Numbered from the stretch's first letter, positions 21,080 to 33,224 are shown. The stretch is 64,000 bases of DNA from Heterohyrax brucei (GCA_028571685.1 CM053143.1:2919501-2983500); one strand, 5' to 3'. Made by a program: numbers and translations. Notes: generated by a model from the letters alone, not told the origin.

Positions 21080-24000
21080 CTGAAACAGAATAGTAAGAGC
21101 AATAAACATCAACAACACAGAAACAAATGCATCAAAATTACAGTACTAAACACACACCTATCAATAACTACACTGAACGTAAATGGACTGAACTCTCCAA
21201 TAAAGAGACAAAGAGTGATATCCTGGATCAAAAGACACAACCAGTTTATATCCTGCTTACAAGAAAAACACCTTAGACTCAAAGATATGAACAAACTGAA
21301 AATCAAAGGATGGAAATATATATACAAAGCCAAAAACACACAAAGAAGAGCAAGTGTGGCAACACTAATCTCAGATAAAATAAACTTTAATGTAAGATCC
21401 ACCATCGTGGACAAGGATGGTCACTATTTATAGCTGAAAGTTTCAATAGCTAAGCAGGACATAACAATATTAAATATTTACACGCCTAACACCAGAGCTT
21501 TGAAATTCACTGAACAAATACTGACAGCGAAAACTACGATACATTACTCCACAACAATAGTTGGAGACTTCAACACTCCACTTTCAGTAATGGACAGATC
21601 ATCCAGAAAAAAGCTCAGTAAAGACACAAAAGATCTTATTGCTACAATTAATCAACTAGACCTCTTTGCCATATACAGAACTTTTTACCCATCAACAGAT
21701 AAGTACACCTTCTTCAGTGCACATGGAACATTTTCCGCAGAAGACCGTGTGTTAGGACATAAAGCAAGTCTCAGCAAAATCCAAACCACTGAATTATTGC
21801 AAAGCATCTTCTCAGACCATAAAGCCATAAAAGTTGAAAGCAATAGCGGAAAATGCATAGGTAGAAATTTGAACTCATGGAAACCAAGAACACCTTGCTC
21901 AAAAAGCCATGGGTTATAGAAGAAATCAAGGGTAAAACAAAGACATTTCTGGAATCAAATGAGAATGAAAACATATCCTACCAGAGCCTCTGGGATACAG
22001 CTAAAGCAGTGCTCACAGGTCAGTTCATCTCTATAAACGCATACATCTGGAAAGAAGAAATTGCCCAAACCAAAGAATTAACCTTACGGCTCGAACAAGC
22101 AGAAAGAGAGCAACACAGGAACACGTCAGGTACCAGAAGAAAACAGATAAAAAGATTAGAGCAGAACTAAATGAATTAGAGTCTAGAAGAACAATTGAAA
22201 AAATCAATAGAACCAAAAGCTGTTTTTTTGAAAAGATCAACAAAATTAATAAACTGTTGGCTAAACTTACAAAGGAAAAACAGAAGTGGAAACAAACCAA
22301 ATAAGAAATGAGATGGGAGATGTTACAACAGACCCAACTCAAATCAAAAGTGTCATAACAGAATACTATGAATCACGGTACACTTAACAGATTTGAAAAC
22401 CTAGAGGAAATGGACAAATTTCTACATTCATATCACCTACCAAAATTATCACAAGGAGAAGTAGAACAATTTAATAAACTCGTCACAAAGGAAGAAATTG
22501 AAAAAGTAATAAAAAAAACTACCAACCAGAAGCAATCCTCGCCCAGATGGATTTCCCGGACAATTTTACCAAACTTTTAGAGACAAGTTAACTCTAATGC
22601 TACTGAGACTATTTCACAGCACAGAAAGGGATTGAATACTCCAAAATTCATTCTATGAAGCCAGCATAACCCTAATACCAAAGACAAGGAAAGACCTCAC
22701 TAAAACAGAAAATAACAGATCAATTATCACTCATGAACCTAGATGCAAAAATGGTCAATAAAATCCTAGCCAGTAGACTTCAACAACATATCAAAAAAAT
22801 AATTCACCATGACAAAGTTGGATTCATACCAGATAGGCAAGGCTGGTTCAACATTAGAAAAACAATGTCATCAGCCACATAAATAGCACAAAAGATGAGA
22901 ATCACCTGATTTTGTCAACTGATGCAGAAACGGTGTTTGAAAAGTCCAACACCCATTCATGCTAAAAAATCTCAGAAAAATAGGAATAGAGAAACTCCTC
23001 AATACATCAAGGGGGATCTACACAAAGCCAACTGCCTACATCATCCTGAAAGGAGAGAAACTTAGAAGAATTTCCCCCGAGAACAGGAACTAGACAAGGA
23101 TACTCACTTCTATTCAACATTGTACTAGAACTTCTAGCAAGAGCAATTAGACAAGACAAAGAAATAAAGGGCATCTGCACCAGCAAAGAAGCAGCAAACC
23201 CCTCCATATTTGTAGATGGTATCACTGTATATGCAGAGAATCCTAAAGAATCCATAAGTAGACTACTGAAACTAACAGGAGTTCAGCAAAGTACAGGGAT
23301 ATAGGATAAACATAAGTAAATCAGTAGGATTCCTTTATACCGAAAAAGAGATCATCAAAGAAGAAAGCACCAAATCAATCCCATTTTCTGTAGGCCCCAA
23401 GAAGACAAAATATCTAGGAATAGATCTAACTAGAGAAATAAAAGACCTATACAGAGGGAACTACAAAAACTGCAAGAAATCAAAAGATACTTACATAAAT
23501 GGATACACTCACCCTGCTCATGGAGGAAGACATAACATTGTGAAGATGTCTATTTTACCCAAGTGAGCCACATACACAACACAATCCCCATACAAATTCC
23601 AATTTTATTTTTTAATAAGATGGAGAAACATGTCACCAACTTCGTTTGTAAAGTGAAGAAACCTCAGATAAGCAAAGCACTATTGAAGAAGAACAACACA
23701 CTAGGAGGCCTCTCACTACTTGACTTCAGAACCGATTCCACTGCCACAGTAGTCAAAACAGCCAGGTACTGGTACAGAAGGAGACATAGAGACAAATGGA
23801 ACAGAGTTGTGATCCCCTGAGATGCCACCATCCTCTTATTAACAGTTGGTATTCGATAGAGGCCCGAAGATTGCAAACTGGGGTAAAATCAGTCTCTTTA
23901 ACAAATGGTGCTGGTAAAATTGGATATCCATCTGCCAAAAACTGAAAAAAGATCCATACCTCACACCTTACACAAAAACTAACTCAAAATGGATCAAAGA

Positions 24001-24880
24001 CCTAAATGGCAAACCTATAAAGGTTATGCAAGAAAAAACACGGTCAACAATGGCAGTTCTAATACACAGCTTAGACACAAAATAGATAAATAGGAACTAC
24101 TAAAAGTCAAGTACTTTTGCTCATCCAAAGATTTTTTTAAAAGAGTTAAAGACCAACTAGAGAATGGGAAAAACTATTTGGGAACTATGTGTCGAGCTGA
24201 CTTTTGATCTCTATTAATCTGCAAGGTACTGTGAAGTATCAGCAAGAAAAAGGTATATAACCCAATTAAGTGATAGGCAAAGGAGATGGACAAACACTTC
24301 ACCTAAGAGGACATTCAGGCAGCCAAAAGACACGTGAGGAAATGCTCATGATCATCAGCAATCAGGAAAATCCAAATCAAAACTATGATGAGATACCACC
24401 TCTCCCCAATAAGTTTGGGTATAACTGATAAAAACATAAAACAACAAATGCTGGTGAGGCTGTGGAGAGATTGAAACTCTCCTGTCTTGTAGGTGGGACT
24501 GCAAAATGGTGCAACCTTTTTGAAAAGCAATTTGGCACGGCCTTAAAAAGCTGGAAGTAGATAAACCATTTGATGCAGTAATCTCATTGCTTAGAGTATA
24601 TCCCAGAGAAACAAAGGCTGTCACATGAACAGATACATGTACACAAATGTTTACCACAGCACAGTCCACAACAGCAAAAAGAGGGAATCAACTCAGATGC
24701 CCATCAACAAATGAATGGATAAACAAACTACAGACATATACTCAATGGAACACTATGCAATGATAAAGAATGGTGATTTTAGGAAGTATATCAGAACCTG
24801 GCTGCAAGTTTTAGACATTATCCTGAGTGAAATCAGTCAGCGACACAAGGACAAATATTGTATGAGACTACTACTATAAG
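21080..24880 (+). pseudogene. L1 ORF2 endonuclease/reverse transcriptase, broken
   Basis: Endonuclease: 21215-21433 has ISCLQEKHLRLKDMNKLKIK (the conserved LQETH reads LQEKH, a change beside the metal-binding Glu) and 21500-21919 has IVGDFNTPLSVMDRSSRKK. The end of the endonuclease reads FSAEDRVLGHK where the family has a RIDHILG-type sequence, so a catalytic Asp-His pair is altered. RT: at 23209-23220 the codons give FVDG instead of the FADD catalytic box. C-terminal fragment at 23563-23820 (VTNFVCKVKKPQISKALLK). Multiple stops and frameshifts. Not functional. Confidence 0.9.
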
Positions 24881-25834
24881 GACTTAAAAATAGATTTATA
24901 TACAGAAGAGACTCTTTGATGGCTGCCAGGGTGCGGAAGGAGGAAGAGGGCTGGTCATAGATTAGATAATTGACAGAAATTTGGTTGGGTGAAAGCAGTA
25001 ACAGCACACAGTAGAAAGTAGAGCGATTTAACTGGACTTTAACATAAACTGAAAACTTTTCCAATCTTAACCCAGTATTTCAAGGATAGAGTAGCAGGGG
25101 TGGGGTCTGGGAACCACACTCTTGGGGGAATCAAAGCCAACTAGCATAACTACCCTATAGCTAAGAGAGTCTTCAGCACCCCATCTTGGCGAGTAGCATC
25201 TGGGGTCTTAAAATCTAGCAAGGTGCCATCTGAGGTACACTAATGGTCCCAAGACATCCAGAACAGATAATAACTAAGAACAACAAAGATGAGGAAAAAA
25301 GCCCAAGAGACAGAAGGACCCATATGAATGGGTGACTGTACCAACATGCGACCAGAGGAACCAGATGGTACCCAGCTACCACCAAAGAGCTGTGACAGAG
25401 CACACAATGTTGAATCGCACTGTAGCATGAGAAAAAGAGGAGTGCACCTCAAGAACTTTACTAAAAGACTGAAACTGATGGCAGCCTGGGGGTTCCCCTG
25501 GGAGCATGGCCACTAGACCTGTTGCTGCCCCTGACCAGAAAACATTTTTGAGGTCAGCCTCTTGGACTGGAATGGGGCAGACAATGTGACGATATGTCGT
25601 GTGCACTTTATGGTTCTATGCACTTAATATGATGCTGTCCCACTGGCCTCTTACTGGAGGGGAGAGGAGAGAGTGGAGAGCAGGGGACAGGAGCTTATTC
25701 AGAGGATAAGACATAGAACTAAGGGGAGAAGTGTACTGTCACTCAGCAAGGAAAGCAGGAGGAGCTGCAATTAGGCAGGCATGCAGATTTAATTTGGATC
25801 GCATACTTTGAGTTAATCACAATTAAAAAAAAAA

Positions 25835-27150
25835 GAGCTGCAACTAGCTATACCATTATATCCAGTAATCCCACTACTCGGAATTTATCCAATAGAAACA
25901 AAGACGGTCACAGAGAGACATGCACATGAATGTGTATCGCAGCACTATCCACAACAGCGAAAAGATGGAATCAACCTAAATGCCCGTCAATGGATGACTG
26001 CGTAAACAAACTATGGGACATATACTCAATGGAACACTTTGCAATGATATAAAAGAATGATAACTTTAGGAAGCACTTCCTAAGTTGGTTTCAATTGGAA
26101 GACATTATGCTGAGTGAAATCAGTCAGTGGCAAAAGGACAAATATTGTATGAGACCTCTGCTACAAGGACCTAAAAATATACTCATGTACAGAAGAAGAC
26201 TCTTTGATGGCTACAAGGGTGGGTAGGGAGGGCAAGGGTTAATGATAGTTTATAGTTGATAGTAATTTAGTTAGGTGAAAGCAGTGATAGAACACAGTAG
26301 AAAGCTGATCAACTTAACTGGAATTATCATAAACTGAAAGATCTTCTAATCACAATCCAATGCCGCAATGATAGAGTAGCATGGGCAGAGTCTGGCAACC
26401 ATCCTCTCGGGGGACATCAAGTTCAACTGATATAATTAGCCTATTGCTAAAAGAGTCTTCTGCACCCCATATTAGTTACTGGCATCGGGGGTCTTAAAAG
26501 CTGGGAAGCTGCCATCTGAGGTACACCAAATGGTCCCAACTCATCTGTAACAGGTGGTCACTGAGAACACCAAAGACACGAGGGAAACAGGGGAAAAAGA
26601 GCCTAGGAGATGGAAGGACCCATGTGAATGGGAGACTGTACCATCATGTGACCAGAAGAACGAGATGGTGTCTGGCTACCATCCAACAGAGCTCTGACGG
26701 GGCACACGATGCTGAGTCCCTATTGCAACATGAGATAAAGATGGGTGCAGCTCAAGAACTCTACTAAAAGACCACATTTGAGGTTCCAAAGGCCTGGGAG
26801 ATCCCCTGGCAGCATGGTCCCTAGATCTGTCCAGCTGCTCCTGTTAGAAAACACTATTTATGCCAAATCTTTGGACAAAAATGGACTAGACTCAGGGACA
26901 CAGTGCGACCATATCGTGTATCTTATGGTTCTACGCATCCATAGGGGGCTTCCTACTGGTCTCTTTCTAGATGGGAGAGAACAGGGTGAAGAGGGCAGGG
27001 CAGGAGCTTGTTAAATAGGATACAAGTATAAAATGTAAAAGAGGAGTGTGGTGTCATGCAACAAGGAGAACCAAAGGAGCTGTAGATAGGTAGGCATACA
27101 AAAGTGATTGGGATTGTATACTTTCAACTAATCACAATAAAAATCAATCA
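25835..27150 (+). mobile_element. 5'-truncated L1 in the tail of the previous L1
   Basis: Starts directly after the A-rich tail at 25824-25834, within the ORF2 C-terminal region (gctataccattatatccagt, caacagcgaaaagatggaat), then repeats the same 3'UTR landmarks as the first copy (gaccagaagaacgagatggt, gctcaagaactctactaaaa). It ends in caataaaaatcaatcaataa. An A-rich tail is a favoured L1 target, which explains the head-to-tail arrangement. Confidence 0.9.
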
Positions 27151-27378
27151 ATAATAAATAAATGGGTAAATAAATCAATGGAAAAAATCAGTGCAACATG
27201 TATATAATGGCAATTATTAAATTACAAATTATTTAAAACATGATCAAGAATTTAGTGATAAAGCTATAATTATTCAATGAAAAAGAAAACAGTTTTCACT
27301 GTGATGTTGGGACAACTGAACATTTAAAGGAAAAATTCAAAGTAATTAGTGATCCAGATGCTAAGAGAAACAAAGCAG
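27151..27378. other. Spacer between converging L1 tails
   Basis: About 230 bp of AT-rich sequence between the plus-strand L1 ending near 27150 and the minus-strand L1 beginning at 27379. Nothing else seen. Confidence 0.5.
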
Positions 27379-28748
27379 TTTTTTTTTAATTTTATTTTTT
27401 TTATTAATTACAGTAAAAGAACAAAATTTCTAACATCTATCAATTATCTCATCTATGATAAACCCTCAGCTGCCCACCCACCCATGTAGCCAACACAGTC
27501 ATTTTCTTCTGTGGATAGTTCTCGTAAGTCTTTATAACAGGGGTCTCATACAAAATTTGTCCTTTTGACAATCACTGATTTCACAGAGCATGATTTCTTC
27601 CAAATGAGACCATGTTATGAGATGTTTTCTAAAATTGTCATTGTTTTTTTATCATAGAATAGTGTTCCATTGAGTATACGTACCATAGTTTGCTTATCCA
27701 TTCATCTGCTGATGGGCATCAGGGTTGATTCCAACTTTTTGCTCTTGTGGACTGTGCTGGAACAAACATTCATGTACATATATCTGTTCCTGTGACAACC
27801 TTTGTTTCTGAAGGATAAATTCCAAGCAGTGGAATTACGGGATCAAACGGTATATCTATTTCCAGATTTTTAAGGAAGAGCCAGATTATTTTCCAAAGAG
27901 GTTGTACCATTTTGCAAACCCACCAGCAGTGTAGGAGAGTTCAGTTTTTCCACAGCCTCTCCAGCATTTGTTGTTTTGTGTTTTTTGGATCATGGACAAC
28001 CTTGTTGGAGTGAGACAGTATCTCACTGTTAGTTTTAATTTGAATTTCTTTAATAGCTAATGCTCGCCAGCAACTCTGCATGTATCTTTCTGCTGCCTGG
28101 ATATCCTCGTTAGAGAAATGTCTATCTTCTTCGCCCATCGCTTAATTGGATTATTTATCCTTTTCTTGTTGCTGTTTTGTAATAACTTATAGATTATGGA
28201 GATCAGATGTCGGTCTAACATGGAGTTGCCAAATATTTTTTCCCATACTGTAGGTGGTCTTTTAATTCTTTTGATGAGGTCTTTCGAAGAGCAGAAGTGT
28301 TTGATTACTAGTAGTTTCTATTTTCTCTTCTGTTGATAGTGCTTCGTCAGATTTTGAAGTCTATCTAAACTGTGTATTAAAACTTCCATTGTTGATCCTA
28401 TTTTATCCTGGATGAGCTTTATCGTTTTAGATTTGATATTTAGGTCTTTTATCCAATTTGAGTTGGTTTTCGTGCAAGGTGTGAGATGTGGATCTTCTTT
28501 CAATTTTTTGCAGATGGATATTCAATTTTGCCAATACCATTTGCTAAAGAGACTGTTCTTACCCCAGTTTAAAATCTTGGGGCCTTTGTCAAATATCAGC
28601 TGTTCATAGGAGGATGGTGGCATCTTTGGGGTTTCAACTCTGCTCCATTGGTCTGTATTTCTCTCTCTCTCTCTCTTTTTTTTTTTTTTTTTTACCAGTA
28701 CCAGACTGTTTTGACTACTGTGGCAATGTAATAGGTTCTAAAGTATAG
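27379..28748 (-). mobile_element. 5'-truncated L1
   Basis: Minus strand. A T-rich start (complement of the poly-A tail) is followed by the 3'UTR complement (aacaggggtctcatacaaaa) and the ORF2 C-terminal region: minus frames 27941-28138 (EEDRHFSNEDIQAAERYMQS) and 28318-28503 (TPCTKTNSNWIKDLNIKSKT), which match the distinctive C-terminal L1 ORF2 blocks in different frames. The 5' end is cut near tactgtggcaatgtaatagg. A (TC)n-T(n) tract lies inside at 28664-28696. Confidence 0.9.
28664..28696 (+). repeat. (TC)n followed by poly-T
   Basis: ctctctctctctc followed by about 20 T residues. It sits within the L1 and probably expanded there after insertion. Confidence 0.85.
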
Positions 28749-28856
28749 GTTCTAAATATATAAGAATAAATTTATAGACTATATTCTTCTGGGAAGAGGT
28801 GTTCTTACATAGGCACAGAAACTAAAGGCAACTAAAAAAATTTTTACATATCCGTG

Positions 28857-29356
28857 GTCCAACAATTAAGCCTGTGAACTTAATTGTTCTAAGTGCTGCA
28901 TACTTCATTGCTGAGTATCACTATGGTCATCTTCAAAGTACTCCCCTTGGGATGCTATCCACTTTCACCAGCACCTAGGCCACCCTTCTAGAATGGCCAT
29001 TGTACATGGTGGCATGGCGGCAAATTCACAAACTAATTGTATAGTTGCCTGTGAGGGAGTTTTTAGCCAGTAAACAAATAACTGTACACCTTCCCTACTC
29101 ACCTGAAAGGGACCCCAATGACTTTTTTCTTTACTGGAAGATAAAAGAAATATTGAAAGGAAGAGATTTTGATGACATTCAGGAAATCAAGAGTAATACG
29201 GCACTAGAAAAAGAGTTCCAAGACTGCTGTGAAGAGTGGGCTACCATTGGCATCGGTGCATAGCTTCCCAAGGGGAATACTTCGAAATTGACCATGGTGA
29301 TATTCAGCAATGAAGTACGTGGCACTTTTTCCAGGATGAGTTCACAAAGTTAACTG
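28857..29356 (+). mobile_element. Mariner-derived element with long inverted repeats
   Basis: Ends are inverted copies: left text cattgctgagtatcactatg with tactccccttgggatgct, right text cttcccaaggggaatacttc with tgatattcagcaatgaagta. The arms are roughly 130-145 bp. The arms themselves derive from the 3' part of the transposase gene and 3' terminus, so the original 5' half is missing. The centre carries the transposase C-terminus on the plus strand. The same architecture recurs in opposite orientation at 52318-52855. Non-autonomous. Confidence 0.8.
29045..29263 (+). pseudogene. Mariner transposase C-terminal fragment
   Basis: 72-codon open remnant. It contains VHLPYSPERDPNDFFLYWKI and LKGRDFDDIQEIKSNTALEK, the C-terminal catalytic region of Tc1/mariner transposases; the family hallmark LPYSPDLAPxDFFLF is clearly recognisable, and the Asp in PNDFFL corresponds to the third catalytic Asp (DD34D). 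The N-terminal DNA-binding half and the first catalytic residues are absent. It cannot transpose itself. The initiator Met is chance. Confidence 0.85.
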
Positions 29357-29424
29357 GCATTCTTCATATGACTACATATAATCAAGAATCCTTAGCAGCA
29401 CTACCATCAAGCTGGCTCTGCTGC

Positions 29425-29705
29425 CCTTCTGACATGTGCCCATCAGTCTCTGAGCAGTTCCTGGCATTTTCTGGCACAATGAGATGTACCAGACACACCT
29501 CTTACTTTCACAGTCCCAGACTACAATTCGCCATTTTTTCGAGAGTCCTGGCTCCTCTTAGCAGTGAATCATAGTTAGAAATCAAGCTCTGGACATTGGA
29601 TGTGCTCATTGCTATTGGAGTTTCATTGTTTCTAGGCCAATTCCCTGAACAGAGCTAGTAACTACATATTTTGATCTATTACTTATCACATATATTATCC
29701 ATCAT
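29425..29705 (+). mobile_element. Ancient LINE 3' region (possible L1M/HAL1)
   Basis: The word order ctttcacagtcccagactac, ttcgagagtcctggctcctc, tcaagctctggacattggat, gtgctcattgctattggagt, ttgtttctaggccaattccc resembles a widely dispersed ancient mammalian LINE 3' region. I recognise the pattern but not with certainty the family. An alternative is unannotated unique sequence. Confidence 0.4.
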
Positions 29706-29933
29706 TATAGTTACCCTATTCTACAATTTACTGACTTTTTTTTCCTCCAGAATTACTACATCAGTACTACAACAACAAATCCATTCAGTAATGTTCAGAA
29801 ATTCTTTTTTCATACTTAGAATATTTTTTTATTAAAAGAGTACCAAGTACTATGTTTAAAAGTTACTTGACATAACTTTGTTTTCTATTTGGTTATAACA
29901 TAAATTTGATTTGATATACCATTTATTTAAACC

Positions 29934-30150
29934 TGTAGTTCTCAAGTAGGAGGTATTTTGCCAGCTGCATGATACATGGCAACATCTGGAGACATTTATT
30001 TTTGTCACAATGGGGGCCGCTACGGGCATCTGGTGGGTAAAGGACAGGGACAAACAGCCTACACTCTACGATGCACAGGACAGTCTCTGCCCCACCCCCT
30101 AGAACAAATCCTCTAGCTCAACATGTCAATAGTGCTGTCCATGAGTGTCA
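29934..30150 (+). mobile_element. MER5A-type hAT-Charlie DNA transposon
   Basis: Non-autonomous hAT element. The order acctgtagttctcaagtagg, catggcaacatctggagaca, tttttgtcacaatgggggcc, gggcatctggtgggtaaagg, tacgatgcacaggacagtct and acatgtcaatagtgctgtcc follows the MER5A consensus closely. Shared by placental mammals, so older than the AfroSINEs. Confidence 0.82.
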
Positions 30151-30154
30151 CTGA

Positions 30155-30310
30155 TATAAATTCTCAGATCCTCTTTAAAATGAAGTACTATGCATCACCT
30201 CTTAAGGTTCCTGTTGTAATTAAATAAGATGATGTATACGAAGTCTTCAGGATAGTGCCTAACAAGTCATTTAATAAGTAGCAGTTCTTTCACAATTGCT
30301 GTCATTACTA
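30155..30310 (+). mobile_element. MIR relic
   Basis: Follows MIR 3' order: tcctctttaaaatgaagtac, ctcttaaggttcctgttgta, attaaataagatgatgtata and gatagtgcctaacaagtcat. Confidence 0.55.
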
Positions 30311-30506
30311 CTCCATATGCAATTTGTGGAAGGCTGCAACCCTGGGAAGAGGGGCTTCCAAAGCTCCACATTAGTGATGAGCTGAATAGGTCACTACCTC
30401 TGGTTGATGAATGATCCCCAAACCAGCCCTCCGATGATTCTTCCCTGGGGAGCAGCCATCCTGAATGTAACCTGCCGAGAGCAATGTAAACACACATGTG
30501 CTTGCT

Positions 30507-30682
30507 GCTGGAGCAGTAGAGTAGTGCATAGGAGCACAGGTTGGTAACTAAGAAGTTAGTAGCTCAAATCCACCAGCAGCAACTCTCACAAACCCTATGA
30601 GGCAGTTTTACTTTGTCCTATAGGGTCACTGTGAGGTGGAATCGACTCAGCAGCAGTGGGTTTGGACTGGTTTTGGTTTATG
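30507..30682 (+). mobile_element. AfroSINE
   Basis: Head gcagtagagtagtgcatagg; B box gtagctcaaatccaccagca; body aaccctatgaggcagtttta; tail aggtggaatcgactcagcag with tggttttggttt. Confidence 0.9.
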
Positions 30683-31350
30683 ATAGTTCTGGAGATTCAA
30701 TTAATGTGTAAAAAAACACTCTTTCTAACACACTATAGTTCTGAAATGTATGACTATCTCTCTTCAGGCATGCAGATATGCATTTTTATAGAAACTTCAC
30801 CTCCCATCATTTCACTGTGACTGAAATAATGCTAAGATTTAGGCATCTAACTTTACTATGTCAAATCAGAGAAGTTTCCGAAACAAGAGAATAGTATTCA
30901 TGCTCTTCTCTCCTCTAAAGATCAACTTCCATACTCCTCATTACTGTCTAGTAATTAATTTTAGGAAAAATGATCACTAACATGTAGGCCTGCCTGGAGT
31001 GAGGCATGGGTGTGTGTTGCTAAGTTAAACATAAACCAAGTGAGTCACCATTAAATTAGGAATAATTTTGTCATTCATACAAGCAATAGACTAAAAAACT
31101 TACTATACATGCCAAACAGAACCATGGCCATATCGAAACAATACTGAGGAACTAAATTTAAGAAATACATTTAGCACTTTATTTAAACTTAAGAAAAATT
31201 CTTCTCTCACAGATTGTTTTCTCTCTTGTCTAGTGGCAACAGAGAAAGTAAGACTGAAAGGGGTATGTGCAGAATAGTTAGGTGGGTACACCCCAATTAC
31301 TAAGCTTAGTATATCTCAGACTGTAAGATGTGGATGAACATATCAATGTT
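30683..31350. other. No recognised gene or repeat
   Basis: AT-rich, no open frame above 62 codons and no diagnostic repeat. Confidence 0.4.
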
Positions 31351-31353
31351 TAA

Positions 31354-31402
31354 TCACTGCTGTCAAGTCATTTCTGACTCATAGTGACTTTACAAAGGAC
31401 AT
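31354..31402 (-). mobile_element. AfroSINE 3' tail fragment
   Basis: cactgctgtcaagtcatttc followed by tgactcatagtgactttaca: the reverse tail only, then homology stops. Confidence 0.7.
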
Positions 31403-31545
31403 CAAAATCTAGTGTAAGAAGGAAGGTCTATAAACAGTCTTTGACCTACCCAACATCATGATTGTTTCAGTCAAAGAAGGCCCACAGATTAACTACTGCT
31501 CAGAAATGCAGCCATATTTCCTAACTCTAAGTGTTCGATAAAAAA

Positions 31546-31706
31546 AAAAAACCCTGGTGCAGAGTAGTTAAGTGCTGTATCTGTGAAACAAAAGGTTAGC
31601 ACTTCAAATCTACCAGGCACCCCTTGGAAACTCTATGGGGCAGTTCTGCTCTGTTCTACAGGGTTTCTATGAGTTGAAATCAACTCCATGGCAGTGGGGT
31701 TTTTTT
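31546..31706 (+). mobile_element. AfroSINE
   Basis: A run, then aaaccctggtgcagagtagt, a B box in agcacttcaaatctaccagg, cccttggaaactctatgggg, and gagttgaaatcaactccatg with a long T run (31700-31716). The exact order of conserved words is complete. Confidence 0.93.
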
Positions 31707-31716
31707 TTTTTTTTTT

Positions 31717-33000
31717 GAGTATTTATTGTAAGCATTTTTACTAATGAATATTTATTTCATTATGAAATCATTACTTACAAACAGATTCAGTTAAAATACC
31801 GCCAGAGTTTGACAGATATTTCAGGTCACCTAACATAAGCCACTGCTCAAAATTTTCACTTCAGATTCATACAATTCATAGGCTGGTCCTTTCGCAACAG
31901 CAACGAGATAGGCAGAGGACTACACTGATGATTGATGGACTTACAATTTTAAGGAAACAGGTGTTCAATGCAAAATGGCTCCAAGTTTCAGGTTCCCTTT
32001 TACAAAATAAAAGATTGAACCAAACGGTCTATAAAGTCATTAAAACAAACAAACAAAACCCTTATCTTTCACTATGGCTTAAGAATCAAATCACATTGTC
32101 TTAGCTGTGTGTAGCTGTGTCTAAAAATATGCAGCTTAGACAAAGAACACATTATTAGAACATATCCATAACTATATTTTCCAGCAAAGCTTTATTATTT
32201 TCAAAGGTAACATAATTTTCTGCACTCAGAATCCACGGAAACCAATATGTAGATCTAGATATGTCAATGTATTATGAAGTCCTTTAGGAGTTATTATTAA
32301 AAGCTAGGGGAAAAGCATCAACTTACGAAGTACTGAGAGGCACAGTGAATCCACTCCTGCCATGAGTCTTGTGTAAGGTGTGAGCTCTGAACACGCAGGC
32401 TCACGCTAAGAATGGGCTCTAATCCCAGAGAAACAGGTCCAGCTGAGTTACCCTGCTACCTCCACCTGAAAAGTTATAATACTTCCTTACTTTGTCTCTT
32501 TAAAGAAAATCACATAGAGCATTGGCTGGTAAGTGGGAGAGACCTACGGCTACCAAAGACCACAAATGCCCTCTTGCAGGCCCAGATCCCTTCGTTACAT
32601 ACAGTGTAGCCCAAATCACACTTTCAAAGGTTGCCCCTTCAGAACAAGAAGGCACACTATGGCATTCATTTCACATGCTCTCATTCTGACTCTCCTGCTA
32701 AGAAATACAGCCCTCACTCCTTACCAGACAGTGTATCAGTGTTTGTAGAGACTAGTCACGCAGATAAAGCACACAGAATGGGATCTGGCAAAAAGAAGTT
32801 GCTTAATAAATGGAAGTGCTTATTGTAGTCTAATGGCAATTCTATTACACTTCTAGACTTTTTCATTTTCGCTCACCTTTGTTGTCTAATTTAAGTTACA
32901 ATGTCTCAGACGCCAGATATTACGGTTGCTTGTTTGCGTTCTGTACCTTTTCTATAGTAAAGTAAGCATTAGATAGAATGCATGTCGACTGTGTGTCCAT
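31717..33000. other. Mostly unrecognised; MIR-like end near 32750-32830
   Basis: A short MIR 3' end is possible at 32750-32830 (gggatctggcaaaaagaagt, tgcttaataaatggaagtgc). The plus frames 32412-32609, 32533-32748 and 32631-32828 overlap in different frames and show no domain. An (AAAC)n run lies at 32043-32060. No gene identified. Confidence 0.4.
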
Positions 33001-33002
33001 GT

Positions 33003-33019
33003 GTATATATATATATACG
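33003..33019 (+). repeat. (TA)n microsatellite
   Basis: tgtatatatatatatacg, about seven TA units, flanking the start of a reverse AfroSINE. Confidence 0.85.
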
Positions 33020-33224
33020 CTGCTCCCGTATGCCACTGAGTGTATTCTGACTCATAGCTACCCTCCAGGACAGGGTGTAAGTGCCTCACAGGATTTTCCA
33101 GGCTAATCTTCACCAGAGCACATGACCAGGTCTTTTCTTCCACAGCACTGCTGATGGGTTCGAATGAATGGCTGATTCTTTCTGTAAGCAGTATAGCACT
33201 TAACCACTAAATCATCAGAGCTTT
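33020..33224 (-). mobile_element. AfroSINE, long type
   Basis: Reverse long copy: ccactgagtgtattctgact, gactcatagctaccctccag, the long-type insert (ccaggctaatcttcaccaga, ccaggtcttttcttccacag), gatgggttcgaatgaatggc and cacttaaccactaaatcatc. More diverged than most copies. Confidence 0.82.

Larger units (their letters stand above)
18728..25834 (+). mobile_element. L1, near full length (about 7.1 kb)
   Basis: Complete-looking copy. The 5'UTR (about 18728-19800) starts at caggccaagatgccagacta and aligns in order with the 5'UTR of the minus-strand L1 ending at 45131 (shared tatctgggaggaggagacca-like and ctgagctgcaccatagaccc words). ORF1 (about 19850-20690), ORF2 (about 21080-24880) and a 3'UTR with cacaattaaaaaaaaaa at about 25820 follow. 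Open frames in the 5'UTR at 18939-19297 occur on both strands and are probably not genes. Stops and frameshifts throughout ORF2 show that it is inactive. Confidence 0.92.
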
